A stretch of 64,000 nucleotides of DNA from Agapetus fuscipes (GCA_951799405.1 OX637345.1:9610001-9674000), one strand, 5' to 3'; counted from the stretch's first letter, positions 52,050 to 63,180 are shown. A program made the numbers and translations. The notes: generated by a model from the sequence alone, not told the origin.

Positions 52050-52405
52050 TCGTTTCGCGCATGCGTGTGCCAACGTAAAATGAAAACGTAAATATCCAAG
52101 CACACCTATTCTTTGAAGCAAAATATCACAAGAAAGTTTTTCGTAAACAGGTGTTGGGTGTTGTATGTACAGAACTTTAAAATATGTTTGGCATTTAAAA
52201 ACTCACGCATGCGCAATGAGGTTATTTTTAGTGCGCATGCGTACGTCATTGCGCATTTGATTGTCGTTGAATCGACCTGCAGCTGTCAGATTTGTCAGAT
52301 GCTGAAGAACTTCTCTGTGTAAGGGTGTCGCAGTGAAGTGGGTGTGAACGTGTTACATTGTGCCGTTGTTTCAGTTTTTTAGTTTCCAACCCACAACACA
52401 GCCAG
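52050..52405 (+). promoter_or_regulatory. Cluster of NRF-1/EWG-like palindromes followed by a possible 5' UTR exon
   Basis: Three copies of the NRF-1 half-site palindrome lie within 190 bp: GCGCATGCGT at 52057-52066, CGCATGCGCA at 52206-52215 and TGCGCATGCGTA at 52232-52243, with a GCGCATTT half-site after them. About 160 bp later a strong donor, CAGCCAG|GTGAGT, falls at 52405/52406. This is the layout of a CpG-type promoter with a non-coding first exon. The coding exons, if any, are outside the window or unrecognised. Confidence 0.4.
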
Positions 52406-53007
52406 GTGAGTCCCCGTGACATTGTTTACAAGCATTTATTTCGTCATCTTTGTCAGCGCCCTCCCTTGCGGAGTGATGCTTCACACCGCCTCTCAAGGCT
52501 GACATCATCTCAAATAAATTCGGTGGTTTATGTATATTTTGGCAACGCACTCAATCAAAATGAATTGAGGGCTCCCATTTCCAAACATATTTGTTAGAAT
52601 ACATCGATGACAAGGCTTAGGATGTACGCTGTGTATATTTTGAATTTCTCTTACTTCCTTCGCGTTATTTCCTTCCTACTCCTACTTTTTGGCAGATAAG
52701 CTGTACATCCACAAGTACACACATATATTTTGACTGCGCAAAGTAAAAAACAGTACATTTGTGTAATTCAGCGAATTTTACGCTACATTTCCCCATTATC
52801 ACGACTACGTTATTTACTGTTAACTGCAAACAAGGAAAAACCTGTGATTCACCCCATTTTTTCAGTTCACCAACAAGACGATAATTACAGGCTCTGCGTA
52901 GTATCCAGTTTTCTTCTTTATACTAATAAAGGTTGGAAAATCTAGATTTTCTTCCGAAAATGAGAAAATGTATTTTTGCTGTTTTCATGTAGTTAGGTAT
53001 AGGTACA

Positions 53008-53255
53008 TTTCTAATCTAAGTTGCAAGATAGAGTAACATTGGGGATTCACATTATATGCATTCTCTCAAGCAGACACGTACGAGTTCGCACTTGCACATG
53101 CCGCATGTGAACCTACAACATAAAAACCCAAACTTAAATGGAAATACTCCCTGCAACTTTCGCCGTCCTTCCCTGAAACAGGGGTGACATTGAAAAAGTA
53201 AACCAGTTTCTACAGCATGGGTGATCAGCCGCATATCATCCTATAAGTCAATTTT
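53008..53255 (-). repeat. LINE 3'-UTR repeat
   Basis: TAATCTAAGTTGCAAGATAG through CATGGGTGATCAGCCGCAT. Confidence 0.83.
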
Positions 53256-53719
53256 TATATAAAAAATAAATAGGTTCCTGCATTTGATTCTATACGACTT
53301 GTAAAGTTTGCAAGGTGCATCTCAGCTGCCAAAACAACTAAAAGATAAAATCTACAATTTGTATAGGTATCTACTTATATCATGCTGGAGCAGATTCTGA
53401 AAGAATTGGATAGACAGAGTGAATACGAAAACATCTGAATGAGGTGATGGATAACAATGAATTGAGAGTGGGATGCAAGGATATGAAGAGGTGAAGGCAA
53501 TTCTGTAGTGGCTCTGGCCACCCCTAGTGGAATGGCGACAAAGTAATATTACTAGTTACAGTGCCTGTATTAACGCTAACATTGTGTATGCATGAACATC
53601 TGTAAATTAAACTAATACTTGAATAGCTACAGATTAAATTGATATCATGGAAAAGGTGTCAGTGGCAACAGTGAAATATTATATTATTTTCTAAGAGGTT
53701 TATTCTTGGATAAACAGAG

Positions 53720-54250
53720 GAGCAAGCCCAAAATGTCTTCGCTAAAATGAGCAAACTACTGTTGTGCCGAAATTTAAGCCTTGAACTCCGGAAGCGCATA
53801 GTGAGGTGCTACGTTTTCCCAATCGCTCTGTATGGTATGGAGGGATGGACTCTCACGCAGGCACTGGAGAGACGTATTGAAGCATTCGAGATGTGTCTAT
53901 ACCGAAAAATGCTTCGGATCTCTTGGCGTGATCGAGTCACCAATGAAGAAGTCCTTCAACGAATGCGCACTACAAAGGAGCTCCTGCCTACCATTAAGCA
54001 GAGAAAGCTAATGTACTTCGGTCACATTATGAGAAATGAGAAGTACCGTCTCCTTCATCTTATCATTCAGGGTAAGATTGAGGGGAGAAGATCTCAGGGA
54101 CGCCGAAGGACATCGTGGCTGAAGAACTTGCGACAGTGGTTCGGCGGAAGCACCAAGTCCCTATTTCGAGCCGCAGCATCAAAAGTCAAAATAGCTATGA
54201 TGATCGCCGATCTTCGTTAGAAGTGGCACAGGAAGAAGAAGAAGAAACAG
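53720..54250 (+). mobile_element. RTE-like LINE, RT C-terminal end
   Basis: An uninterrupted frame reads LSLELRKRIVRCYVFPIALY, GMEGWTL, EAFEMCLYRKMLRISWRDRV, TNEEVL and KLMYFGHIMRNEKY, then GRRRTSW. The stop is followed by a GAAGAAGAA tail. These are the well-known ordered motifs of RTE-type RT C termini. No catalytic YADD block is included. Confidence 0.9.
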
Positions 54251-54297
54251 AGGAAATGTGAAGAGAAAAACAGGAAAGGATAGATCGGATGGGTGAA

Positions 54298-54416
54298 ACT
54301 CTGAGATTGGGATATATTGTCGCCTCACCAACACTTCTGCGCCACTCCAACAAGTCTCATAGACCCCTAAATTACATGAAATCTGATAAGTCTCCCACAC
54401 AGGGTTCCTAAAAAAA
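54298..54416 (+). mobile_element. LINE 3' end, WNELPVSVF family
   Basis: CTCACCAACACTTCTGCG, AAGTCTCATAGACCCCTAAA and the poly-A end match the minus-strand copies in sense orientation. Confidence 0.65.
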
Positions 54417-54599
54417 ATACAGAGTGAAACTGAAAGAAAAAAAAGGTTTAAGTAAAAGGTGATGGATATACGTAGATGAATTCAGAGATATGCAAGGATA
54501 GGAAAAAGTGGAAGCACCACTCCAGAGGCGCTGTCTCTAGCGGCATTGCGACCAAGTTACGGTAACATCCAATCTACCTGTACATTTATATCTAGCTGT

Positions 54600-54875
54600 G
54601 ACCGGTCGATAGCTCGGCTGGGAGAATGCTAGCGTTCCATGCCGAGGGCTGAGGTTCGATCCCCAACGATGGTGTCGGAAATGAATTCCTGTTTCGGTGT
54701 TTATTGAAACCACAAAATAAAATACCGACATTCAGCCTTCACACAAAATGAGAACCAGTCCCCTCGGGTGGTTCTCATTGGGCCGGTCCTCTTACCTTCC
54801 ACCAGTCACATGCGATCGTTTTAAGGACATTACGGAAAGTTACTCTATATGTGCATCTTAGTTATGTGTACGTGT
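54600..54875 (+). repeat. tRNA-derived SINE, family A, diverged
   Basis: GGTCGATAGCTCGGCTGGGA and GGTTCGATCCC are mutated A and B boxes; the body is shortened. Confidence 0.8.
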
Positions 54876-55384
54876 ACGGGAGAAGACTATAGGGAAATTA
54901 CACAAATTTCTTTCTTGTCGATTTAAATTTCATTTTTATTTGCTTTTATTTTACAAAGTTATTCATGTTTAAAAAATTAAGTTTCAATTTACCCGCCAAA
55001 TCGCTCCTTGGATTGAATTTTTGGCTGTGACGTCATTTTCTTTATTCATCTTGTAGACATCGCAATAGTAGTAGCGTTGTGGTTACAAGAAAATGACGTC
55101 ACATGGGCTACAAATTCCGTTGACGGATTGCATATCCGTTTCGAAACCGGTCAAAATTTCCGAAACTTATTTTTCAAATGTAAAATCATAGAATTTTATT
55201 TTGGACTTGAAATCAGGACCTTGTATGCTTATCGTAATCTCTCAAAATGATACAGTTTTTTTTACCAAATTTCTCATTATTGCAAATACCCTATTCTAGG
55301 CAGTAGATAGAACGAGATGTAGGCACTCGTAACAGTGCACGCCTCGAGTAGCGCTCTCATTGCTAACCACAATATATATATATT

Positions 55385-55870
55385 TTTTTTAAGAAAGCCT
55401 ATGCGGGAGACTCCCAAGATTCGAGAGACTCTAAGGGTCTATGACACTTGTTATAGTGCCGCAGAGGTGTTGGTGATGTGGCAGTTGTCCATGTCCGATT
55501 GCAGGGTCGTTAGCTGCGCAGTGCTGTGGTGTGTGTGGCATTGCTTTGTTTTGAGACACTGAGAGGAAATGGCGATTGATATTGGATTTGAAAAGGGCAA
55601 GGTTAAATTGGGATGGAAACACAGATACCGGTAACTCATTCCATACGCGGGCAGTTTGGCAGAGGAATGCGTCGTGAAAACACCAAGTTCTCATAGTTTT
55701 GATATCGACTGCAAATGGTTGAATGTGAGCCGTTCTACGAGTTGCCCTTGTTGTGACGAGAGGAGGGGGTATAAGTGAGGATATTTCATCAGAGCAGACG
55801 CCATTGTAGTACCTTTAGAAGAGACTGATCCTATGAAGAGAAATTAGAAGGTGTTTAATATAAAAGCTCG
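55385..55870 (-). mobile_element. LINE 3' end (WNELPVSVF), long copy
   Basis: The minus strand reads APLVTTRATRRTAHIQPFAV, MRTWCFHDAFLCQTARVWNE, then LPVSVFPSQFNLALFKSNIN and RHFLSV. The A.VWN.LP..VF....L..FK..I.. tail identifies a non-LTR RT C terminus. Its 3' UTR ends in poly-A at ~55385. Confidence 0.82.
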
Positions 55871-56089
55871 TTAATTCAATAAGGAAACAATTTTATTGTT
55901 TGTGTGAAGAATTACAGAAACTGCGTGTCTGAATGCCGGCGTGATGGTTATCAGACCAAAATTACTTTGACCCAAATAGCAGTTGTGATAGGCTAGTAGG
56001 CATAATGTGTAACAGCCTGCATTTCATTATTTCATGCTGCAGTTGGCCAACCTGCGTTACCGCCAAAATTAACTTCATTATCATTTGGA

Positions 56090-56780
56090 TTAGAAATGGC
56101 GGTTGATCTATAATGATGGCGGTTGATCTATAATGTTGGCGGATATGACTAGGGTTTTTTTAATTTAGAATTTTGTATTGACCGGTCGATAGCTCAGTTG
56201 TTAGAGTGCTTGCATTCCATGCCGTGAGCTCGGGTTCGAATCCCACCGAGGCGAGGGTGTCAGAAATGATTTCCCGTTTCGGTGTTTATTTCAAACCCCA
56301 AAATAAAATACCGGCAAGGTTTACTCAGCCTTCACAATAAATGAGTATCAACCCCCTCGGGAGCTGGGAAACCCCCCATTTCACTGAAGCGGTTGGCGTA
56401 AGGCCGGCCCCCTTACCTGTGAAAATAAATAGGTTCAACTCGCCACATGCGACCCCTTCGGGGATACCGCGGCAAGAAAATACACTATATGTGTAGCTTA
56501 GTTGCGTTTTTTGCGTTGCGTTTGCGTATTATGTTTTAGTTTTGATGTCCATACATATTATTTGTTGATTTTAAAAATGTAATTTGTTGTGTATATTCCA
56601 CAGATCACGGAATATAAAGTATATTCTTTGCCTTATAGGTTTAGTTTTTATGTTGTAGGTTCACATGCGGCATGTGCAAGCGCGAACTTGTACGTGTCTG
56701 CTTGTGAAAATGCATGTAATGTGAATCTCCAATGTAACATATCTTTGCAACTTAGATTAGATTAGATTATTAGTAAAAGT
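56090..56780 (+). mobile_element. LINE (dominant family) 3' end split by SINE A
   Basis: AATGGCGGTTGATCTATAAT is the nucleotide signature of the terminal KWRLICNVGG and occurs twice in tandem. A SINE interrupts at 56180-56515. The UTR resumes at ~56535 and ends GCAACTTAGATTAGATTAGA. Confidence 0.8.
56180..56515 (+). repeat. tRNA-derived SINE, family A, inserted in a LINE
   Basis: CCGGTCGATAGCTCAGTTGT, GGTTCGAATCC, then the complete body to ATATGTGTAGCTTAGTTGCG. Confidence 0.88.
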
Positions 56781-57169
56781 GAACCAATGTTAACAGTGTA
56801 GTAGGCCAGCCTCAAACCAACCTATTAGCGAAGGTCATCATTCGTATTTAAAAAAACCCAAGACGATATTATGTTAGATTTTGATATAGCCGAGATAAAA
56901 ATACCTCGCTGCTATAAAATGAGTGATAATGTACCTAACATGTAGAATAATGCACCTACCTGCGCCATGTCGCTATGTATGATTATTTCTCACGCCTGCG
57001 CATTGTTGTCTGAGATTTTTTTATCTTGAAATTTGTGCACCGTGTGAAAATGTTTAAAATCACTGTCTCAGCCACCTAAACGTTCCTTTTTCAAAGTCAA
57101 TTTTTGTGTTTTTGCTACTTCCTTTTATTATTTTTTGCACAAAAAGTGTTCTGTTGTACTTGTTAAAAT

Positions 57170-57405
57170 TATATTGAATAAGAGGCTGACCACCTATACT
57201 GTAAAAATTGTTTACTCTGCCAATGCCACCTCTGTTCCAGGGAAGGCCGGTAAGAGTTGCAGGGTGTAGTTTCATTTGAGGTTTGTATTTTAATTTGTAA
57301 GTACAACAGCAGTATTTGTAAGCGCGAATTTTGACGTGCCTGTTTGTGGGCATGCATTTAATGTGAATTTTAAATGTTAATATATGCCTTTGCAACTAAG
57401 ATTAT
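57170..57405 (+). repeat. LINE 3'-UTR repeat
   Basis: AAGAGGCTGACCACCTATAC through TTTGCAACTAAGATTATTAA. Confidence 0.83.
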
Positions 57406-57469
57406 TAAATACAGATCTTTAGATATTGAAACGACAGCAAATATACTTCTTCTTTTTCTTTAATTGGAT

Positions 57470-58195
57470 CCTTCGAGCTTTGACACACACAGAAACAAAA
57501 AACGTACCAGCTCATGAGTCCTAAAATGGGGATGCTATTGAGGATGTCTTTCCACCTTTTATTATGTCTTCCAGCTGGGCGTTGACCTATTGGCATCTCA
57601 TAAACTACGATGTGTGCGAGTCTTTCACGACTCATTCTGGAGACATGATCTCTCCAGAATTGCCTCCTTGAGCTATGTTCTGTCGATAAGCCTTCAAAAC
57701 GACCACTACGCTCTGCCCTCACTGCTGTCAACAAGGTCATAGTGCCCAAAAGAGCGAACACATCAAATTTTGCAGACAGGAGCTTTGCGATGGCCGGGCC
57801 GGTTGCCTGGAACAACTTGCCCGTCGGTGTTCGCGCGAACCAGCCTACCACACCTTCAGAAAGGGACTGAAGACACTGCTTTTCTCCAGAAGCCATGGCG
57901 CCCTTGAGATGGTTCTGGACCATTAAATGGCGCCACAGGAAATAAATCATCCATCATCGTCATCCTTGATCTGTTCCTTTATGCCCTCTGATTCACAGGC
58001 TTTTCGTTTGTTGTCATTGCAGATGCGATCTCGCAACGTCCTGTCTGTGATCATTTAGAACTTTCATTTCGGATGTTTTTAGCAGTCCTTTAGTTCTTCG
58101 TGTGTTTGCTCTAGTTTCTATACCGTAAGTCATGATAAGTCTTTCACAGGTTTTGTATACACGGATCTTAATTTGGATTCAAGCATTTTTTTTAT
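57470..58195 (-). mobile_element. LINE RT-tail relic split by a second LINE
   Basis: On the minus strand, the part at 58195-57964 reads YGIETRANTRRTKGLLKTSE-MKVL. The part at 57680-57470 reads RDHVSRMSRERLAHIVVYEM, then PIGQRPAGRHNKRWKDILN. The homologous copy at 61330-61710 lacks the middle piece, so the 57681-57963 segment is an insertion. Confidence 0.72.
57681..57963 (+). mobile_element. CR1/L2-like LINE tail inserted in another LINE
   Basis: The plus strand reads FADRSFAMAGPVAWNNLPVG, then a decayed FK..LKT region. It is a 5'-truncated copy in opposite orientation to its host. Confidence 0.75.
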
Positions 58196-58254
58196 TCGAA
58201 GCTTAAACCTATCTTTTTATATTAATTAAAAACACACACTGTTTCAATTCACTT

Positions 58255-58575
58255 ATTATTTATTTTAATCCTTCATTATATTACCCTTCGTCGTCGTCAT
58301 TCGTCGTCGAGTTTCGATTTTCAAAATCAATGCCATCACAGCAGATGAAACACATTCATGCTCTATAGCAAATTAATTTTTGTATATATGCTGCAATGCG
58401 GCGAGCTTACGCGTGTGTGTTTACAAATGTATGAAAACTTTTAGGAATTAATCTGTTTGTTCATACTAAAAATGTATGGAACAATATTGACATCTAGCGG
58501 CAAAACGTAAAAGTTTTTTTTACATTTTCTTTTATTTCATGCAAATTAAAAATAAAAAAAAAGCCAAATAAAAAT
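58255..58575. repeat. Dispersed repeat X, copy 2
   Basis: Same ordered blocks as at 28310-28775: TTATATTACCCTTCGTCGTC, CACAGCAGATGAAACACATT and ACATCTAGCGGCAAAACG. An antisense LINE UTR follows here too. Confidence 0.75.
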
Positions 58576-58589
58576 GGATTTCAATCTGT

Positions 58590-58915
58590 AATCTAAGTTG
58601 CAAACATATATAACATTTGAGATTCATATTACATGCATTCTTACGAGCAGACATGTATAAGTTCTAATCTAATCTAATCTAAGCTGCAAAGATATATATC
58701 ATTTAAGATTTATATTAAATGCATTCCCACAAGCAGATATGTATAAGTTCCCGCTTACATATGCTGCATGTGTACTTACAACATAACAGCCCATTCCAAA
58801 TGAACATAAGCCCTGCAACTCTTGCCAACCTTCCCTGAAACAAAGGTGAATTTGCAAAGTAAACCATTTTTTAAAGTATGGGTGGTCAGCCTCATACCAA
58901 CCTATAAGTCAAGAA
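58590..58915 (-). repeat. Two LINE 3'-UTR repeats, the first truncated
   Basis: The first starts at AATCTAAGTTGCAAACATAT and breaks after ~75 bp. The second begins with TCTAATCTAATCTAATCTAA at 58655 and runs to AACCTATAAGTCAAG. Confidence 0.8.
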
Positions 58916-58937
58916 AATTATTTTGTGTATTTCTTTA

Positions 58938-60740
58938 CATAATCTAAGTTGCAAAGATACATACCATTTAAGATTCATATTAAATGCATTCCCACACGCA
59001 GACAGGTACAAGTTCACGCTTACAAATGCCCAATGTGGACTTGCAAAATAAAAAAACTAATCTCAAATGAACATAAGCCCTGCAACTTTTGCCGACTTTT
59101 CCTCAAACAGAGATAAAATTTGCATGGTAAACCATTGCTTACAGTATGGGTGGTCAGCCACATACTAACCTTTTAGTCAAGGAAATTATTTTGTTTAGTT
59201 CTATAATCTAAGTTGCAAAGATACATACCATTTGAGATTCATATTAAATGCATTCCCACAAGCAGACAGGTACAAGTTCACGCTTACAAATGCCCAATGT
59301 GGACTTGCAAAATAAAAAAAACTAATCTCAAATGAACATAAGCCCTGCAACTCTTGCCGACTTTTCCTCAAACAGAGATAAAATTTGCATTGTGAACCAT
59401 TGCTTACAGTATGGGTGGTCAGCCACATACTAACCTTTTAGTCAAGGAAATTATTTTGTTTAGTTCATTAATCTAAGTTGCAAGATACATACCATTTGAG
59501 ATTCATATTAAATGCATTCCCACTAGCAGACAGGTATAAGTTCACGCTTACAAATGCCCAATGTGGACTTGCAAAATAAAAAAAACTAATCTCAAATGAA
59601 CATAAGCCCTGCAACTCTTGCCGACTTTTCCTCAAACAGAGATAAAATTTGCATTGTGAACCATTGCTTACAGTATGGGTGGTCAGCCACATACTAACCT
59701 TTTAGTCAAGGAAATTAATTTGTTTAGTTCATTAATCTAAGTTGCAAAGATACATACCATTTGAGATTCATATTAAATGCATTCCCACAAGCAGACAGGT
59801 ACAAGTTCACGCTTACAAATGCCCAATGTGGACTTGCAAAATAAAAAAAACTAATCTCAAATGAACATAAGCCCTGCAACTCTTGCCGACTTTTCCTCAA
59901 ACAGAGATAAAATTTGCATTGTGAACCATTGCTTACAGTATGGGTGGTCAGCCACATACTAACCTATAAGTCAAGGAAATTATTTTGTTTAGTCTATAAT
60001 CTAAGTTGCAAAGATACATACCATTTGAGATTCATATTAAATGCATTCCCACAAGCAGACAGGTACAAGTTCACGCTTACAAATGCCCAATGTGGACTTG
60101 CAAAATAAAAAAAACTAATCTCAAATGAACATAAGCCCTGCAACTCTTGCCGACTTTTCCTCAAACAGAGATAAAATTTGCATTGTGAACCATTGCTTAC
60201 AGTATGGGTGGTCAGCCACATACTAACCTTTTAGTCAAGGAAATTATTTTGTTTAGTTCATTAATCTAAGTTGCAAGATACATACCATTTGAGATTCATA
60301 TTAAATGCATTCCCACTAGCAGACAGGTATAAGTTCGCGCTTACAAATGCCCCATGTGGACTTATAAAATAAAAAACTAATCTCAAATGAACATAAGCCC
60401 TGCAACTCTTGCCGACTTTTCCTCAAACAGAGATAAAATTTTCATGGTAAACCATTCTTACAGTATGGGTGGTCAGCCACATACTAACCTATAAGTCAAG
60501 GAAATTATTTTGTTAAGTTCTATAATCTAAGTTGCAAAGATACATACCAATCGAGATTCATATTAAATGCATTCCCACAAGCAGACATTTATAAGTTCAC
60601 GCTTACACATAATGCATGTTGACTTACAACATAAAAACCCAATCTCAAATTAATATAAGCCCTGCAACTCTTGCCAATCTTCCCTGAAACACAGCTGAAA
60701 TCTTCAAAGTGAACCATTTTTTAAACTATGGGTGGTCGAT
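58938..60740 (-). repeat. Tandem array of LINE 3'-UTR units, ~264 bp, 7 copies
   Basis: AATCTAAGTTGCAA starts at 58941, 59205, 59470, 59734, 59998, 60263 and 60524 (spacing 261-265 bp). Inner units are almost identical. They lack the (AGATT)n tail and share the rare CTCAAACAGAGATAAAATTT variant, so they amplified together as a satellite and not by separate insertions. Confidence 0.95.
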
Positions 60741-60764
60741 TTTCTTTTACAAAGGCTGCATGTT

Positions 60765-60874
60765 TTTATTTTACATGTTTTCCGAATTTTAACGCGAGGA
60801 AACTATGCGCAATATACACATTCACCAAATGTTAAGGGGTTGGGCTGCGTAGCAGCCAGGGGCAACGCCCCTAG
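60765..60874 (+). mobile_element. Helitron-like 3' end, copy 2
   Basis: GGCTGCGTAGCAGCC and GGGGCAACGCCCC hairpins end in CTAG at 60871-60874 followed by T, matching 30188-30296. Confidence 0.45.
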
Positions 60875-60897
60875 TTTTATTTTAAATATGCCAAACG

Positions 60898-60922
60898 TTT
60901 TCGCCTAAAAAGGCTTCCTCAG
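60898..60922 (-). ncRNA. Hammerhead-like core
   Basis: The minus strand has CTGAGGA, stem II GCCT/AGGC with a TTTT loop, and GAAAA. An ATTTT/AAAAT stem I is possible but AT-only. Confidence 0.3.
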
Positions 60923-61019
60923 GAAAATGACAATCACAAATCAAAAATTCTTTTTATGATTAAAGTCAAATTAAAACTGGACTAACGGTCCTGTGACATA
61001 TTAACAAATTATAATTAAA

Positions 61020-61178
61020 TTTCAAGGTTACTTACACTTTTCGTTAAAGTTTTTAGTTCATCCTCAATCGACGTGCATCCTGAAGACGTTGGCTACGTTG
61101 CCAACGAAACGTCGAGAATAATGCAAGTTCTCCCATAACGGTTCGTCTGATATCCGAAAAGTGTAATTAACCTTGAAA
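61020..61178 (+). ncRNA. Hammerhead-ribozyme-like motif in a 24-bp inverted repeat
   Basis: Stem I is TGCAT (61074-61078) with ATGCA (61121-61125). The core CTGAAGA is at 61080-61086. Stem II is GTTGGC/GCCAAC around TACGTT. GAAA is at 61106-61109, and TA at 61119-61120 falls directly before stem I, the position of the UH cleavage dinucleotide. Stem III is only a weak closing pair. The whole is enclosed by TTTCAAGGTTACTTACAC... and its near-perfect inverse (23 of 24 bases). Confidence 0.45.
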
Positions 61179-61329
61179 CTAACATACACATTTTATTACG
61201 TGTGATGATAAAATTGCTTTGATCACAACAATGATGACGTCATCATGACCAAGAAAAACATCTCCATGACTAACTGTGACTAACAATACAGAAGAAAATT
61301 AATCAAGATTGTTTTCTTACTTTGCTTTA

Positions 61330-61710
61330 TTTAGATCTTTACATTTGTGATTCACAAAATGAAAACGTATCGGCTAATGGATCCTGAGATGAGGCCGACT
61401 AGCTAGCTATCTTCAATCTTTTAGGTCTTCCTGTTTACCTCGTGGCATCTCATGAGCTTTCATTACTCATTCTTTTTTTTTTTTTTTTTTTTTTTTTTTT
61501 ATTAGAATTATTTAGAATTTTTTATTAGAATTTTTATTAGATTTTTTTTTATTATTCTGAAGACATGATCTCTTCAGAATCGCCTCCTGGATCTGATCCA
61601 TCTCCCTATGTCCTCTATTCCACATGTTTTCGCGTGTGATCATTGCGATCTTGCAATGTTTTCTGGCTGTGATCACTCTTAGTTTATTTCGGATGTTCTG
61701 AATTTGTTTT
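61330..61710 (-). mobile_element. LINE RT-tail relic with a poly-T interruption
   Basis: It is homologous to 57470-58195 (GACATGATCTCTTCAGAAT, GATCATTGCGATCTTGCAAT). A ~30-bp T run with an AT-rich stretch at 61470-61550 interrupts it. Confidence 0.65.
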
Positions 61711-62150
61711 TTTTAAAGAATCTTGTACGGGAGACTCCCTAGATTTTAGAGACTCTAAGGGTCAGTGACACTTGTTGTAGTGCCGCAGAGGTGTTTGATG
61801 TCCTGATCCGTTGTTGCAGGGCTGTTCAGTGGCTGCGTAGTGTTGTAGTGCGTGTTGCGTTGTGTTGGCTTTGTTTTGACTCACGGAAATGAAGTAGCTA
61901 TTGATGCTGATTTTTAATAGGGCAAGGTTAAATTGGAGTGGAAAATCAGATACTTGTAACTAGTACCATAAACGGGCAGTTTGGCAAAGGAATTAGTCGT
62001 GAAAACCAAGTTCTCATAGGTTTGATATCGACTGCAAGGGGATGAATGTAAAGCGTTCTACGAGTTGCCCTTGTTGTGACGAGAGGAGGAGGTATAAGTG
62101 AGGATACTTCACCAGAACGGACGATGATGACTAAATTTATTTGCTACGAT
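61705..62150 (-). mobile_element. LINE 3' end (WNELPVSVF), second long copy
   Basis: Colinear with 55385-55870 but more decayed. Shared blocks include AATCTTGTACGGGAGACTCC, GGGCAAGGTTAAATTGG and TTCTACGAGTTGCCCTTGTT. Confidence 0.78.
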
Positions 62151-62369
62151 GCGTTTACTTTTAATATGTTCTTAATGATATTGTAGCTTGTAAAGTAAAT
62201 ATTGTAAATATTGAGTGAAGCCCCCCATGTCTACGGTCTACGGTAATTCGTAGACCAGCGGCGTAGCGAGATTTGCTTGGAGATTTTAGGATCTACGGCC
62301 TACGCTGAAAGCTTCCACTCTACAAATATACGCGTATACGAGGTGTGTTAAAAAATGTGGCATTTTTTT

Positions 62370-62620
62370 ACATCTATAATCTATAGGTAATGGTTTCAAA
62401 AATGTATTCAAATTAACGATTCATATCTGATGCATGCCGACAAGCAAATACGCATAAGATCACATTTATCACAGTTGCATTTGTGATTACAAAATAAACA
62501 CTTAAATCTCAAATGAACATAAACCTTGAAACTCTTGCCGACCTTTTCTGAAACACAGGTGACATTGGCAAAGTGTATTTTTTTTACTGCATTTCTGGTC
62601 AGCCTCACACCAACCACATA
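62370..62620 (-). repeat. LINE 3'-UTR repeat, decayed
   Basis: GATGCATGCCGACAAGCAAA, CTCTTGCCGACCTTTTCTGA and TGGTCAGCCTCACACCAAC. Confidence 0.75.
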
Positions 62621-62872
62621 TATCGCCACCTAAAAGGTTAAACTGAATAAGTGTTGATTCACTAATTTGAGAAATCGCGGATTAAACATTCTATTCGGGG
62701 TAACTACTCATAGTAAGTGAAATGATAATAAGGAAGTGCTCATGACAAACTTCTGAACTACAGGATTTTCACACTTATCTAGTGTTTTCTCTCGTAGAAA
62801 ATAGAAGATAAACCCATGTTAGCTTAATATGTCACTTATTCAGTTTAACCTTTAAGGTATCGATATTTATAT

Positions 62873-63180
62873 TGGACCAGTCCGTAGTCTAATAGTTAAC
62901 ACTTTTGACTCATAAATGGAAGGTTGTGGGTTCGAATCCCGGCGGAGCACAAAAATTATACCATTTATATTTTCAAATATGCTCTTCGCTGGGGGAAAAA
63001 TTCATATATTTTTACCAAAGATCGGTCACCAAAGGTCCATCCAACCTTACAGAAAGTGGGTCTTGCTTGAGAATTGGCGCTTTCTACAGCGACGACCAAG
63101 CTCGCAGAGGGCTCTTGAGGTGTGATACACACAAAAACAGCGCTCACCAAATAAATCATCCTAATATTATTATTTTTATT
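62873..63180 (+). repeat. tRNA-derived SINE, family B, best copy
   Basis: GACCAGTCCGTAGTCTAATA (A-box region) and GTGGGTTCGAATCCCGG (intact B box), then the complete body to AGGTGTGATACACACAAAAA and the (TAT)n end. Confidence 0.87.

Noticed and set aside
52358..52597. 79-codon plus-strand frame near the NRF-1 cluster
   Set aside because: No ribosome or homology support and it crosses the strong splice donor at 52405.
53720..54250. Intact RTE reverse transcriptase
   Set aside because: The frame is open but covers only the C-terminal ~157 residues; no catalytic domain is present.
59201..60221. Several near-identical 74-77-codon frames (MWLTTHTVSNGSQCKF...)
   Set aside because: They are translations of the tandem LINE 3'-UTR units; the region is non-coding in every linked LINE copy.
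58938..60740. CRISPR-like array
   Set aside because: Units are contiguous 264-bp copies without unique spacers, in a eukaryotic context.
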